The translations under genes were made by a program, and so were the position numbers. A DNA stretch of 64,000 nt, from assembly GCA_004555405.1 (NCBI GenBank), contig SFIE01000002.1, positions 62,001-126,000 on the forward strand. The letters run 5' to 3'. The notes beneath the pieces are model-generated. The model did no database searches, was not told the origin of the DNA, and was given only the letters and a program-made list of their open reading frames with translations. Shown here one piece after another: positions 16,907 through 25,506 of the stretch (the stretch's first letter is position 1; each line of letters begins with the position of its first letter). This stretch comes from Subdoligranulum sp. (GTDB lineage: Bacteria; Bacillota; Clostridia; Oscillospirales; Ruminococcaceae).

Positions 16907-17995
16907 ATGAACGGATATTTTTATGTACTAACAGCCATTGATCTTTTTGTGCTCATCTTTATGTGCATTCTCACAAAGCTGAGCGAATCGCTGAATCAAA
17001 AGCAAAAGCGCGGTTTTTTTCTGGCCTTTGCGCTGATCGCGGGCATTTCTGTGCTCGAGGTCATCACATTGGCAGTGGACGGCGCGCCGCCGCGCTATCG
17101 ATGGCTGAACATTGCGGCAAACTATCTGGGGTTTGGCCTGTCGCCCGCCGTGTCGGTGTGCCTTGCCTATGTGCTGGATAGGCAAACCGCCGTTACACGC
17201 TGGGGGCAGGCGGCAGCCTGGTGCGAGGGGGCCTATCTTGCGCTTTTGGCGCTTTCCATTCCGCGCGGAAGGGTGTTTTCGGTAAGCGCTGAAAATATTT
17301 ATTCGCGGGGCGAGCAGTTTTACATTTATGTTGTCGTGTATTTTGCGGCTATTTTATATCTTGCTGTTTCCACGCTCATCACGGCGCGGGAGTTTCAAAA
17401 CCGCAGCCGGGCGCTGATCTATCCGCTGATGGTTTTTGTGCTGGCGGAAACCATCATACAGGTGGCTTTGCCGGAGCTGCATGTCACATGGCTGTGCGTA
17501 ACGCTGCTTTCGGTGCTGTATTATATCTATTGCAGCGAAATGTGGAACCAGTTGGATGCACTTACCGGCCTTTTGAACCAAAACAGCTATCTGAACCGCA
17601 CCGTTGAAATGCGCCGCAGCGGTGTGCTGGTGGTGTTTGATGTGGACGATTTTAAACAGATCAACGATCGCTATGGCCATTTGCAGGGCGATGTGTGCCT
17701 TGCAGAGATCGCAGGCTGCATCAAAAAAGCCTATGCGCACTGCGGATATTGCTACCGCGTTGGCGGCGATGAATTCTGTGTGCTGATGCCAAACGGCGCA
17801 AGGGAGGCCGAGTGTACACAGGAGTTTTTGCAAAGGCTTGGACAGCGGCGTGAAAAAATCGATTTTCTGCCCATGGTCTCGTTTGGCTCGGCTGCCTTTT
17901 TGGGGGAGGATGTGCAGGCCGTGAAGGCCCGGGCTGACCGTGAAATGTACCGCTACAAACAAGAGCGAAAACGCACTGCCGCCCCCGGGCAATAA
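16907..17995 (+). CDS. Membrane-bound GGDEF diguanylate cyclase
   Basis: 362 aa. Six or seven hydrophobic segments fill residues 1 to about 200, followed by a GGDEF domain. Motif VFDVDDFKQIN (metal-binding Asp) and RVGGDEFCV near 285 are intact, so it should make cyclic di-GMP from two GTP. The N-terminal membrane part resembles the seven-helix sensor modules of such cyclases, but the signal is unknown. The usual inhibitory RxxD site before GGDEF is not obvious. The ribosome site is weak (GGAACGG). It is 69 bases after rlmD and may be read through. Confidence 0.9.
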   Translation: MNGYFYVLTAIDLFVLIFMCILTKLSESLNQKQKRGFFLAFALIAGISVLEVITLAVDGAPPRYRWLNIAANYLGFGLSPAVSVCLAYVLDRQTAVTRWGQAAAWCEGAYLALLALSIPRGRVFSVSAENIYSRGEQFYIYVVVYFAAILYLAVSTLITAREFQNRSRALIYPLMVFVLAETIIQVALPELHVTWLCVTLLSVLYYIYCSEMWNQLDALTGLLNQNSYLNRTVEMRRSGVLVVFDVDDFKQINDRYGHLQGDVCLAEIAGCIKKAYAHCGYCYRVGGDEFCVLMPNGAREAECTQEFLQRLGQRREKIDFLPMVSFGSAAFLGEDVQAVKARADREMYRYKQERKRTAAPGQ

Positions 17996-18003
17996 AAAAC
18001 AAT

Positions 18004-18045
18004 ATCGCCGCCGTGATCTGCTTTTCAGCAGGTTGCGGCGGCGAT
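18004..18045. terminator. Terminator between convergent genes
   Basis: ATCGCCGCCG and CGGCGGCGAT arms. The minus side has a long T-run (from AAAAAACAAT), the plus side GATTTT, so it serves both. Confidence 0.75.
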
Positions 18046-18059
18046 GATTTTATGCGGTT

Positions 18060-18302
18060 TTACGAGCGGTCTTTTGTGAAAAGCACCGTGAAGATCGGCC
18101 CCCACAAAACGCCTATGGCAAAGCCCGTCATGTTGCTTGGCCACAAGTGCATGCCGTTCAGCACAACGCCCAGCATGGGCCCCAGCGCAAGGCCGGAGGC
18201 AAGCCGTGCCCCGGCTTTGTGAAGGCGAGGCCATTTCAGCACCCAAATGCACACCGCCGGGCACAACAGCACCCAAGGCAGAGCCGCTAAAATTCGATCC
18301 AT
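18060..18302 (-). CDS. Small membrane protein of unknown function
   Basis: 80 aa with three hydrophobic stretches (LPWVLLCPAVCIWVL, ASGLALGPMLGVVL, MTGFAIGVLWGPIFTVLF). The start at 18302 is chosen because GAGAGGTG lies eight bases upstream; the ATG at 18320 sits inside that ribosome site. The length and three-helix layout resemble small integral membrane proteins common in this group, but no family name is certain. It is alone, convergent with the cyclase gene. Confidence 0.65.
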   Translation of the reverse strand: MDRILAALPWVLLCPAVCIWVLKWPRLHKAGARLASGLALGPMLGVVLNGMHLWPSNMTGFAIGVLWGPIFTVLFTKDRS

Positions 18303-18407
18303 GATAAAAGCACCTCTCATTCTAAAGCAAAGGCATTGCCGCGCGTTGTTCCCTGCGCCGCTGCTGCTTTCAGTATAAAGGCGCAGGCGGCCCCCGTCAA
18401 TAGGCTA

Positions 18408-18519
18408 AGGCAACCCCTCCCAATTCCCGCCTGACGGCTTAAGCACCACTGCCGCGGCTGCAAAGCAGCTTGCACTTCTCGCACGCTGCATCGGCACTTA
18501 GAATTATGCGGTATTGCCC
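18408..18519 (+). repeat. Internally deleted MITE copy
   Basis: Left end AGGCAACCCCTCCCAATTCCCGCC preceded by TA (18406-18407), right end CTTAGAATTATGCGGTATTGCC. About 62 bases of the middle are missing compared with 174-bp copies. The 313-base gap between 18302 and 18616 holds this and no gene. Confidence 0.85.
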
Positions 18520-18615
18520 AAAAAATACGGCGGCAGTTCTAAGCGCGCTGGGCGGCGGCATACCAATGGAGCATAGACAAAAAGACAAGCTGTCGGCACG
18601 AAGGCAGGAGGTTAA

Positions 18616-18834
18616 ATGACAAGGCGGTTAAAATTTCTGGATGACGAAAAAACTTACCTGGGCAATCAGCTGGAATGTGAATTCGGCGGTGAGCGCGTTT
18701 TCGGCGTATTGGCGGATATGGAGTTTATTCTGGTAGCTACCTACAAAAAAGACGGAACAGCGCCGGAATTGGTTCTATATAAAAAAGATAATCAACTGCG
18801 CCCTCTGCCGCACAAAACGGCAGGGGGATTTTGA
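18616..18834 (+). CDS. Small protein of unknown function upstream of hcp
   Basis: 72 aa with a good ribosome site (AGGAGG, 5 bases before the ATG). The body (ECEFGGERVFGVLADMEFILVATYK..PELVLYKKDN) resembles short beta-rich DUF1292-like proteins, but the match is weak. The last residues are encoded inside a hairpin (CCCTCTGCCG..CGGCAGGGGG, 18801-18827) followed by ATTTTG, so gene end and terminator overlap. Treat as a probable but unproven gene. Confidence 0.5.
   Translation: MTRRLKFLDDEKTYLGNQLECEFGGERVFGVLADMEFILVATYKKDGTAPELVLYKKDNQLRPLPHKTAGGF
18801..18833 (+). terminator. Terminator overlapping the end of the small gene
   Basis: A 10 bp stem CCCTCTGCCG/CGGCAGGGGG with one G-T pair is followed by ATTTTG; the T-run is short. 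Confidence 0.5.
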
Positions 18835-18848
18835 ATGCCTTTTGCTTT

Positions 18849-18866
18849 TTAAGAGAATACTCTTGA
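18849..18866 (+). promoter_or_regulatory. Palindrome upstream of hcp
   Basis: TTAAGAGAATACTCTTGA is a near-perfect 7-4-7 inverted repeat, 46 bases before the hcp start. It could be an operator for a redox or nitrosative-stress regulator, or part of a leader hairpin. Confidence 0.4.
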
Positions 18867-18911
18867 GGGGAGTAACCCAAAGTACAAAAAGAAAAGCGAG
18901 GACATTCAACC

Positions 18912-20549
18912 ATGGAGCAAAAAATGTTTTGCAACCAGTGCCAGGAAGCAGCCGGGTGCATTGGATGCACGCAAGTGGGCGTGTGCGGTAAGCAGCCGGG
19001 CACTGCTGCCTGGCAGGATCTGCTGGTGTATGTTACAAAAGGTCTGGGCGCGGTCGTGCAGGAATTGCGGCTCGAAAATTTGCCGCCGGAACCGGAAGTG
19101 GCCGAGCAGATTTACCGCAATCTATTTATCACGATCACAAATTCCAATTTTGACGATGCCGTGATTCTGGAATCCATTCAGGAAACACTGAGCCTGAAGC
19201 AATATCTGCTGCAGCAGGTCAAATCTTCCGGCAGGCTGCCTGCGGCGGCATTCTGGAATGCCCCGCACGAGGAATACGCGGCCAAAGCAGCCCAGGTGGG
19301 CGTTACCGTGGGGGCCAATGCCGATGTTGTTTCGCTGCGGCAGCTCATCACCTACGGGCTAAAGGGTATTGCAGCATACAGCCAGCACGCCAATCATTTA
19401 AGGCTGCACAGCGAAGAGGTGGATGCCTTTGTGCCGCGTGCGCTGGCGGCGCTGCTGGACGATTCCCTGACGGCAGAAGAACTCGTATCACTCACACTCG
19501 AAACCGGCAGTTATGGCGTAAAGTGCATGGCCCTTTTGGATAAAGCCAATACCGACACCTACGGCAACCCGGAGATGACCCAGGTGGAGCTGGGCGTGGG
19601 GCAGAATCCGGGCATTCTGGTTTCGGGGCATGATCTGCGCGATTTAAAAATGCTGCTTGACCAGACCAGCGGCACGGGAGTGGATGTGTATACCCACTGC
19701 GAAATGATGCCGGCGCAAAGCTACCCGGCGTTCAAAAAGTACCCACATTTCCGTGGAAACTACGGCGGTTCATGGTGGCAGCAACGCGAGCAGTTTGAGG
19801 CATTTAACGGCCCTATTCTGATGACGACCAACTGCATTGTGCCGCCGCCCGAAAGCTATAAACAGCGCTTGTATACCACGGGCGCGGCAGGCTTTCCCGG
19901 CTGCGTGCATATTAAGCAGGACAAAATGGGCAACAAGGATTTTTCGCCTTTAATCGAGCAGGCAAAGCACTGCCCGCCGCCCCGGCAACTGGAAGAGGGC
20001 AAGATCCCGGCGGGCTTTGCGCACGCGCAGGTACTGGCGCTGAAAGAAAAAATCATCGCGGCGGTCAAGAGTGGCGCCATCAAAAAGTTCGTGGTCATGG
20101 CCGGGTGCGACGGCCGCTTTGCCAGCCGCGAGTATTACACGGCTTTTGCCAAAGCCCTGCCGCAGGACACCGTGATTTTAACGGCGGGCTGCGCCAAGTT
20201 CCGCTACAATAAACTTGACTTGGGCGAAATCGAGGGCATACCCCGTGTGCTGGATGCCGGGCAGTGCAACGACTCGTATTCGCTGGCCGTGATTGCGCTC
20301 GAACTGCAAAAGGCGTTCGGCCTGGAAAGCATCAACGACTTGCCCATTGTGTATAACATTGCCTGGTACGAGCAGAAAGCCGTGATCGTTTTGCTGGCGC
20401 TGCTTTCGCTGGGCATTCAGAATATTCACCTGGGGCCAACCCTGCCCGCCTTTTTAAGCCCCGGCGTTGCCAGGGTACTGGTCGAAAAATTCGGTATTGC
20501 CGGAATCAACACCCCTGAGCAGGACTTAAAGATCTTATTGGACGCATAA
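18912..20549 (+). CDS. hcp: Hydroxylamine reductase / hybrid cluster protein
   Basis: 545 aa, the usual Hcp length. The N-terminus MFCNQCQEAAGCIGC has the cysteines of the first Fe-S cluster. The hybrid 4Fe-2O-2S cluster ligands lie in the conserved GHDLRD, HCEMMPA, GFPGCVHI, AGCDGR, TAGCAKFRYNKL and AGQCNDSYS regions. It reduces hydroxylamine to ammonia in vitro and is linked to NO detoxification in anaerobes. The start follows AGCGAGG. No hcr reductase gene is next to it, as is usual in Firmicutes. A palindrome just upstream may control it. Confidence 0.97.
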   Translation: MEQKMFCNQCQEAAGCIGCTQVGVCGKQPGTAAWQDLLVYVTKGLGAVVQELRLENLPPEPEVAEQIYRNLFITITNSNFDDAVILESIQETLSLKQYLLQQVKSSGRLPAAAFWNAPHEEYAAKAAQVGVTVGANADVVSLRQLITYGLKGIAAYSQHANHLRLHSEEVDAFVPRALAALLDDSLTAEELVSLTLETGSYGVKCMALLDKANTDTYGNPEMTQVELGVGQNPGILVSGHDLRDLKMLLDQTSGTGVDVYTHCEMMPAQSYPAFKKYPHFRGNYGGSWWQQREQFEAFNGPILMTTNCIVPPPESYKQRLYTTGAAGFPGCVHIKQDKMGNKDFSPLIEQAKHCPPPRQLEEGKIPAGFAHAQVLALKEKIIAAVKSGAIKKFVVMAGCDGRFASREYYTAFAKALPQDTVILTAGCAKFRYNKLDLGEIEGIPRVLDAGQCNDSYSLAVIALELQKAFGLESINDLPIVYNIAWYEQKAVIVLLALLSLGIQNIHLGPTLPAFLSPGVARVLVEKFGIAGINTPEQDLKILLDA

Positions 20550-20562
20550 GAAAATTTATAAA

Positions 20563-20606
20563 GAACCAGCCGCTGCAAGAAACTCCGTGCAGCGGCTGGT
20601 TCTTTT
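20563..20606 (+). terminator. hcp terminator
   Basis: GAACCAGCCGCTGCA and TGCAGCGGCTGGTTC arms followed by TTTTGTGTTT. Confidence 0.9.
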
Positions 20607-20617
20607 GTGTTTACTTA

Positions 20618-20791
20618 AGGCAACACCGCACAATTCCCGCCTAATGGCTTAAGCACCGCTCCGACGGCTGCGAGTTGCCATCTGCTTTGCAAAAATGCTC
20701 GCCAATACAAAAAGTATTGCCTGCGCTTTTTGCCTAACAGCTGGCAACTCTCGCTCGCCGTATCGGCACTTAGAATTATGCGGCGCTGCCT
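20618..20791 (+). repeat. Full-length MITE copy between hcp and glpK
   Basis: 174 bp, AGGCAACACCGCACAATTCCC at the left, TTAGAATTATGCGGCGCTGCCT at the right, with TA on both sides (20616-20617 and 20792-20793). The centre is CAATACAAAAAGTATTG, a variant of the usual GATAATAC core with a compensating change in both arms. Confidence 0.9.
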
Positions 20792-20793
20792 TA

Positions 20794-20954
20794 GAAGCTG
20801 TTTTCATCAGCATTTCACACTGTCTTGCCGGTCTTTTTGCTGGTATGCTGCGTTGCTTTCCGCAGGAATCCGTCAGGATTCCTGCGGAAAAGTGCCTTTT
20901 CTACCAACAAAAATTCCTGGCAATCCAGCGCACGCTGCTTATGAAAACAACTTC
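20794..20954 (+). repeat. Second, unrelated fold-back element
   Basis: The 161 bp fold into one long imperfect hairpin. The outer arms begin GAAGCTGTTTTCAT and end ATGAAAACAACTTC. Inner blocks TTGCCGG..TTTTTGCTGGTA and TACCAACAAAAATTCCTGGCAA also pair. The core is a perfect 15 bp stem TTTCCGCAGGAATCC / GGATTCCTGCGGAAA with a GTCA loop (20857-20890). It abuts the MITE at 20618-20791. The gap from hcp to glpK (675 bases) holds these two repeats and a promoter, and no convincing gene. Confidence 0.7.
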
Positions 20955-21115
20955 TTATAAAACTGGCTCCCAGGGTTCTAAATGCTTTGTCAAAGGGCAT
21001 ACCAATGCAGTAAAAGCAAAAAAGACAAGCCCAAAGTTTGTAAATGAACAAAATGATGTAAAAGAGAAAAATCACACAAAAGAAAACGAAATGTGAAAGT
21101 ATATGTATAAAAAGA

Positions 21116-21144
21116 TTGACGAATGTTTAAAAAATTGGTATTTT
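21116..21144 (+). promoter_or_regulatory. Candidate promoter of glpK-glpF
   Basis: TTGACG (21116-21121), 17 bases, TATTTT (21139-21144), leaving a leader of about 75 bases. Confidence 0.6.
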
Positions 21145-21224
21145 ATAACCAACAAAACCGCCGCTTTGTGCGGGTAAAAGTACGCCGCTACTATTTACAC
21201 AACTCCAAAGGAGGAATGAACTGT

Positions 21225-22724
21225 ATGGCAAAATTCGTTATGGCATTGGACGCCGGCACAACTTCCAACCGCTGCATTCTGTTTAATGAAAAAGGCGAAA
21301 TGTGCAGTGTGGCACAAAAGGAGTTCACCCAGTACTTTCCCAAACCCGGTTGGGTAGAGCATGACGCCACCGAGATCTGGCTCACGCAGTATGCCGTTGC
21401 AGCGGAAGCCTTGAGCAAGGCAGGGGCCACCGCAGCCGATATTGCGGCCATTGGTATCACCAACCAGCGCGAAACCACCATCGTTTGGGATAAAAATACC
21501 GGCGAGCCCGTGTATCACGCCATCGTTTGGCAGGACCGCCGCACCGCTGAATATTGCGATTCGCTGGTGGCAAAGGGCTTAAAGGAAAGCTTCCGCGCCA
21601 AAACCGGTCTGGTGATCGACCCGTACTTCTCCGGCACCAAGATCCGCTGGATCCTGGAAAATGTGGAGGGCGCCCGCGAGCGTGCCGAAAAGGGCGAGCT
21701 GCTGTTTGGCACCGTGGAAACCTGGCTGATCTGGAAGCTGACCGGCGGCAAGGTGCATGTGACCGATTACTCCAACGCTTCGCGCACGATGCTGTACAAC
21801 ATCATTGACCTGAAGTGGGACGAGGAGATCCTGAAAGAGCTGAACATTCCCGCCTGCATGCTGCCCGAGGTTCGCCCCAGCAGCTGCGTATACGGCGAAA
21901 CCACCGAAGATCTGTTCGGCGGCAGCATTCCCATTTCCGGCGCAGCAGGCGACCAGCAGAGCGCTTTGTTCGGCCAAACCTGCTTTAACCCCGGTGAGGC
22001 CAAGAACACCTACGGCACAGGCTGCTTTATGCTGATGAACACCGGCGAAAAGCCCGTGTTCTCTAAAAACGGTCTGGTTACCACCATTGCATGGGGCTTG
22101 GACGGCAAGGTTGAGTATGCATTGGAAGGCTCGATCTTTGTGGCAGGCTCGGCCATTCAGTGGCTGCGCGACCAGCTGCGTCTGGTGGATTCTGCCCCCG
22201 ATTCTGAGTATTTTGCCAAGAAGGTAAAGGATACCAACGGCTGCTATGTGGTGCCCGCTTTCACCGGTCTGGGCGCACCCCACTGGGATCCCTATGCCCG
22301 CGGCGCTATTCTGGGCCTTACCCGCGGCGTGAACAAGTATCATGTGATCCGCGCAACCCTCGACAGCCTGTGTTATCAGGTGAACGATGTTCTGCAGGCC
22401 ATGAAGGCGGACTCCGGCATCGAGCTGGCAGCCCTGAAGGTGGACGGCGGCGCTTCGGCCAACGATCTGCTGATGCAGATCCAGTCTGATATTATTCAGG
22501 CTCCCGTACATCGCCCTGTTTGTGTGGAAACCACCGCTATGGGCGCTGCCTATCTGGCAGGCCTGGCCGTTGGCTACTGGACCAGCAAGGAAGATGTGAT
22601 CCGCAACTGGAGCATCGACAAGGTGTTTAATCCCGAGATCTCTGAGGAAGACCGCAACAAGCGTGTTGCAGGCTGGAACAAGGCCGTGCGCTGCGTATAT
22701 GGCTGGGCTAAGGACGAAGAGTAA
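21225..22724 (+). CDS. glpK: Glycerol kinase
   Basis: 499 aa, normal for GlpK. It phosphorylates glycerol to sn-glycerol 3-phosphate with ATP. FGGY-family signatures are present: LDAGTTSNRCILF at the N-terminus, NQRETTIVWDKNTGEPVYHAIVWQDRRT around the glycerol-binding site, GAAGDQQSALFGQTC, and GAPHWDPYARGAILGLTRG toward the C-terminus. ATG 21225 follows AAAGGAGG by nine bases; the ATG at 21216 is too close to it. It is cotranscribed with the glycerol facilitator gene 137 bases downstream, so the pair imports and traps glycerol. No glpD or regulator is adjacent. Confidence 0.97.
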   Translation: MAKFVMALDAGTTSNRCILFNEKGEMCSVAQKEFTQYFPKPGWVEHDATEIWLTQYAVAAEALSKAGATAADIAAIGITNQRETTIVWDKNTGEPVYHAIVWQDRRTAEYCDSLVAKGLKESFRAKTGLVIDPYFSGTKIRWILENVEGARERAEKGELLFGTVETWLIWKLTGGKVHVTDYSNASRTMLYNIIDLKWDEEILKELNIPACMLPEVRPSSCVYGETTEDLFGGSIPISGAAGDQQSALFGQTCFNPGEAKNTYGTGCFMLMNTGEKPVFSKNGLVTTIAWGLDGKVEYALEGSIFVAGSAIQWLRDQLRLVDSAPDSEYFAKKVKDTNGCYVVPAFTGLGAPHWDPYARGAILGLTRGVNKYHVIRATLDSLCYQVNDVLQAMKADSGIELAALKVDGGASANDLLMQIQSDIIQAPVHRPVCVETTAMGAAYLAGLAVGYWTSKEDVIRNWSIDKVFNPEISEEDRNKRVAGWNKAVRCVYGWAKDEE

Positions 22725-22861
22725 GCCCCAAAGTGGCTTCGCTCTTGGATTTTAGCGTGATCCCCCCGATGGCTGCTTTTCGGCACGGCCTCCCGTTTTT
22801 CTCTTTTTCAGGGCGGCAGTGCCGCAGAGCAGCGGGCGAGCAAATGTGAAGGAGGAATCTT

Positions 22862-23566
22862 ATGTTACCGTATATTGCTGAATTTTTAGGCACATTGCTG
22901 TTGATCCTTTTGGGCGACGGCGTGGTTGCCAATGTCACCCTGAATAAATCCGGCATGAAGGGCGCAGGCCCTGTGCAGATCACACTGGCTTGGGGCCTTG
23001 CCGTTATGGTGCCTGCATTTATTTTCGGTGCAGCCTCCGGTGCGCATTTTAACCCCGCACTGACCATTGCACTGGCCGCCGATGGCTCTATGCCCTGGTC
23101 GCAGGTGCCCGGCTACATCATTGCGCAGTTTGCCGGTGCCTTTGTGGGCGCTTGCATCGTGTATGCCATGTTCAAGGGCCAGTTCGACGCCACCGAAGAT
23201 GCCGGCACCAAGCTGGGCGTTTTCTCCACCGGTGCTTCCGTTCCCAGCAAGGGCCGCAACATCTTCTGCGAAGCAGTTGCTACCTTCGTTCTGGTATTTG
23301 CCATTAAGGGCATTCCCGCCGGCACTGTGGCAGGCGTGGAAAAGTTTATGGTATTCGGCATCATCGTTTCCATTGGTATGTCTTTGGGCGGCCTGACCGG
23401 CTACGCTCTGAACCCTGCGCGTGACCTTGGCCCCCGCCTGGCTCACAGCGTTCTGCCTATCAAGGGCAAGGGCTCTTCCCACTGGGACTATGCCGTTGTG
23501 CCTCTGACAGGCCCCATTCTGGGCGCTCTGGCCGCTGTGGCACTGTATGCCGTGATCCCTTGGTAA
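22862..23566 (+). CDS. glpF: Glycerol facilitator (aquaglyceroporin)
   Basis: 234 aa with six membrane segments and the two half-helix NPA motifs, HFNPALTI and ALNPARDLG. The aspartate after the second NPAR is the usual mark of glycerol-conducting rather than water-only channels. It lets glycerol cross the membrane by diffusion, where GlpK phosphorylates it. AAGGAGG precedes the start. Its place directly after glpK supports the assignment. No clear terminator follows within 100 bases. Confidence 0.95.
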   Translation: MLPYIAEFLGTLLLILLGDGVVANVTLNKSGMKGAGPVQITLAWGLAVMVPAFIFGAASGAHFNPALTIALAADGSMPWSQVPGYIIAQFAGAFVGACIVYAMFKGQFDATEDAGTKLGVFSTGASVPSKGRNIFCEAVATFVLVFAIKGIPAGTVAGVEKFMVFGIIVSIGMSLGGLTGYALNPARDLGPRLAHSVLPIKGKGSSHWDYAVVPLTGPILGALAAVALYAVIPW

Positions 23567-23685
23567 CACCGGCTCTGCTTTTGCCTTGAAGCGTTTGCTT
23601 GCGTGCCGCAAAGCGGCGTGATCCAAAACGCCGCGCTCTTCCCACGGCGGTACACAAAAATGCCCCAAACCGGAAAATCAGCTGG

Positions 23686-23738
23686 TATAATCTGCCCCCG
23701 GCAAGCCTATACTTTGGTATCAGGCTGCCGGGGGCAGA
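23686..23738 (+). promoter_or_regulatory. Extended -10 promoter overlapping a 13-bp inverted repeat
   Basis: TGGTATAAT gives an extended -10 (TATAAT 23686-23691). A perfect inverted repeat TCTGCCCCCGGCA (23691-23703) / TGCCGGGGGCAGA (23726-23738) starts at the last base of the -10. It may be an operator or, if transcribed from glpF, a weak terminator without T-run. Confidence 0.5.
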
Positions 23739-23790
23739 CCGCATTTTGGCGCAAAAAAAGCCCCTTGGCCCCAAAAAAGGGGATGAGAAA

Positions 23791-24750
23791 ATGTTAGTTC
23801 CGGTTTTGCTGTTCTGTTTGGGGCTGATGCTGCTGATCCGCAGCGGCGGGCAGTTTGTGGAGCAGGCCGCCGCCATTGCGCACAGGCTGCGAATGCCGCA
23901 GGCGCTGATCGGGGCAACCGTTGTTTCGCTGGGCACCACTTTGCCCGAGGTAATGGTTTCGGCAGGCTCGGCGCTGGGCGGGCACGGAGAAATCGCCTAT
24001 GGCAACGCGGTGGGCTCGGTGATCTGCAACGCCGCGCTGATCGGCGGCATTGCGCTTTTGGCACAGCCCGGCGCGGCAAACGGAAAAGCCCTGCGCCTGC
24101 CCATGCTGTTTTTCTTTACGGCTGCTGCCGTGTTTGGCGTAACGCTGTATACAAGCGGCTGGTTTTCGCGCAGCATCGGTGCGGTGCTGCTGGTGCTGCT
24201 GGGGGTGTATCTGCTGCTTTCGGTGGGTGAAATGCGCACCCCGCCCCCGCAAGCAGCCCCGGCACAGGATGGCACGGCGCTGCCGATGCGCTTTTTGCGG
24301 CTGGGGCTTTCAGCGGCGCTGGTGGCCGTGGGGGCCGATCTTTTAGTGGATAACGGCATTTTGATCGCCCAGACCGTGGGCGTGCCGGAATCCGTGATCG
24401 GCCTTACATTTGTGGCGCTGGGCACCAGCCTGCCCGAGCTCACCACGGCGCTCATCAGCCTTGCGCGGGGCCATGCTGCGCTTTCGCTGGGCAATATACT
24501 GGGGGCCAATCTGTTAAACCTTACTTTGGTCAGCGGGCTGTCGGCGGTGTTAAAGCCCTATGCCGTGCCGCAAAGCGCCGCAGGCATGGGGCTGAATCTG
24601 GCGCGCTGGGTGGATTTTCCGCTGATGCTGCTGGCTATGGCGGTTTTATGCCTTCCGGCGGTGCTGCAGCAAAAAGGTAGCCGCTGGCAGGGCGGGGTGC
24701 TTTTGGGGCTGTATCTGGCCTTTTGTGCGGTGCAGCTATGCGGTATCTAA
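23791..24750 (+). CDS. Sodium/calcium exchanger family protein (YrbG type)
   Basis: 319 aa, ten predicted membrane segments in two homologous halves. The alpha-repeats with the ion-binding acid are visible: ATVVSLGTTLPEVMVSAGSALGGHGEIAYGNAVGS in the first half, and LTFVALGTSLPELTTALISLARGHAALSLGNILGANLLNL in the second. Such CaCA antiporters exchange Ca2+ (or K+) for Na+ or H+. The start at 23791 follows AAAGGGG; earlier in-frame starts lie within the inverted repeat region. It appears to have its own promoter. Confidence 0.9.
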   Translation: MLVPVLLFCLGLMLLIRSGGQFVEQAAAIAHRLRMPQALIGATVVSLGTTLPEVMVSAGSALGGHGEIAYGNAVGSVICNAALIGGIALLAQPGAANGKALRLPMLFFFTAAAVFGVTLYTSGWFSRSIGAVLLVLLGVYLLLSVGEMRTPPPQAAPAQDGTALPMRFLRLGLSAALVAVGADLLVDNGILIAQTVGVPESVIGLTFVALGTSLPELTTALISLARGHAALSLGNILGANLLNLTLVSGLSAVLKPYAVPQSAAGMGLNLARWVDFPLMLLAMAVLCLPAVLQQKGSRWQGGVLLGLYLAFCAVQLCGI

Positions 24751-24803
24751 CGCTCTTGACCAGTTTTTTCAATAAATCTCTTTTCTTTTTTGGTAAATTG
24801 CGC

Positions 24804-24809
24804 TATAAT
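24804..24809 (+). promoter_or_regulatory. -10 box for the cytidylate-kinase-like gene
   Basis: TATAAT 24804-24809; the matching -35 (TTTTCT at 24781) is weak. Confidence 0.4.
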
Positions 24810-24885
24810 AAAGCCGAAGGACCGGCGATAAATTTTCAGAAAGGTTCTTTGGGCAGAAACGCCGAATCCGGAAAGGAGTTTTTAT

Positions 24886-25473
24886 ATGAAAAACCGTATC
24901 ATTACGATCAGCCGTCAGTTTGGCAGCGGTGGCCGCACCGTGGGCCGTGAAGTTGCACAAAAGCTGGGCATTCCCTGCTATGACCATGAATTGATCGAAC
25001 GCCTTGCCGAGGAAAGCGGATTTGCCAAGGAATACATTAAAAATGAGAGTGAATATCGCCCCTTTGGCAGCCGTTTGGCCAGCGCATTGAATGTTGGCAC
25101 CGGGTTTGACCCTCTCACCAATCAGGACCGTTTGTGGATCGCCCAAAAGCGCATGATCCTGGAGCTGGGCGCAAAGGAAAGCTGCGTGATCGTGGGCCGC
25201 TGCGCCGATGCCATTCTGGAAGATCAGGCCGATTGCCTGCGGGTGTTTATCCATGCCAGCTTTGAGCAGCGCGCCAAGCGCATTGTGGAGGTTTACGGCG
25301 AAACCGAAGTGCCCACCGAGCGCCGCCTGCGTGACAAGGATAAGCGCCGCATCAGCTATTACCAGTATTACACCGACAGAACCTGGGGCGACATCAACAA
25401 CTACGATGTGGCCTTGGATGCCGGCCGGCTGGGCATTGACAAGTGCGTAGAGATCATTGCGGGGCTTTACTGA
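24886..25473 (+). CDS. Cytidylate kinase-like family protein
   Basis: 195 aa. The N-terminal ITISRQFGSGGRTVGREVAQKLG is the P-loop of the cytidylate-kinase-like family (related to Cmk), followed by CYDHELIERLAEESG. VIVGRCADAIL and RRISYYQYYTDRTWG are further family features. It probably phosphorylates a nucleoside monophosphate or a related small molecule; the substrate of this branch is not established. AAAGGAG lies before the ATG. It ends before a strong terminator. Confidence 0.88.
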   Translation: MKNRIITISRQFGSGGRTVGREVAQKLGIPCYDHELIERLAEESGFAKEYIKNESEYRPFGSRLASALNVGTGFDPLTNQDRLWIAQKRMILELGAKESCVIVGRCADAILEDQADCLRVFIHASFEQRAKRIVEVYGETEVPTERRLRDKDKRRISYYQYYTDRTWGDINNYDVALDAGRLGIDKCVEIIAGLY

Positions 25474-25506
25474 GAAAAAGCCTGCTGAATTTGCAAATAA
25501 CAGCGC

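Noticed and set aside
20695..21096. A 133-codon frame upstream of glpK
   Set aside because: It is built from the MITE and the second fold-back element, and has no ribosome site.
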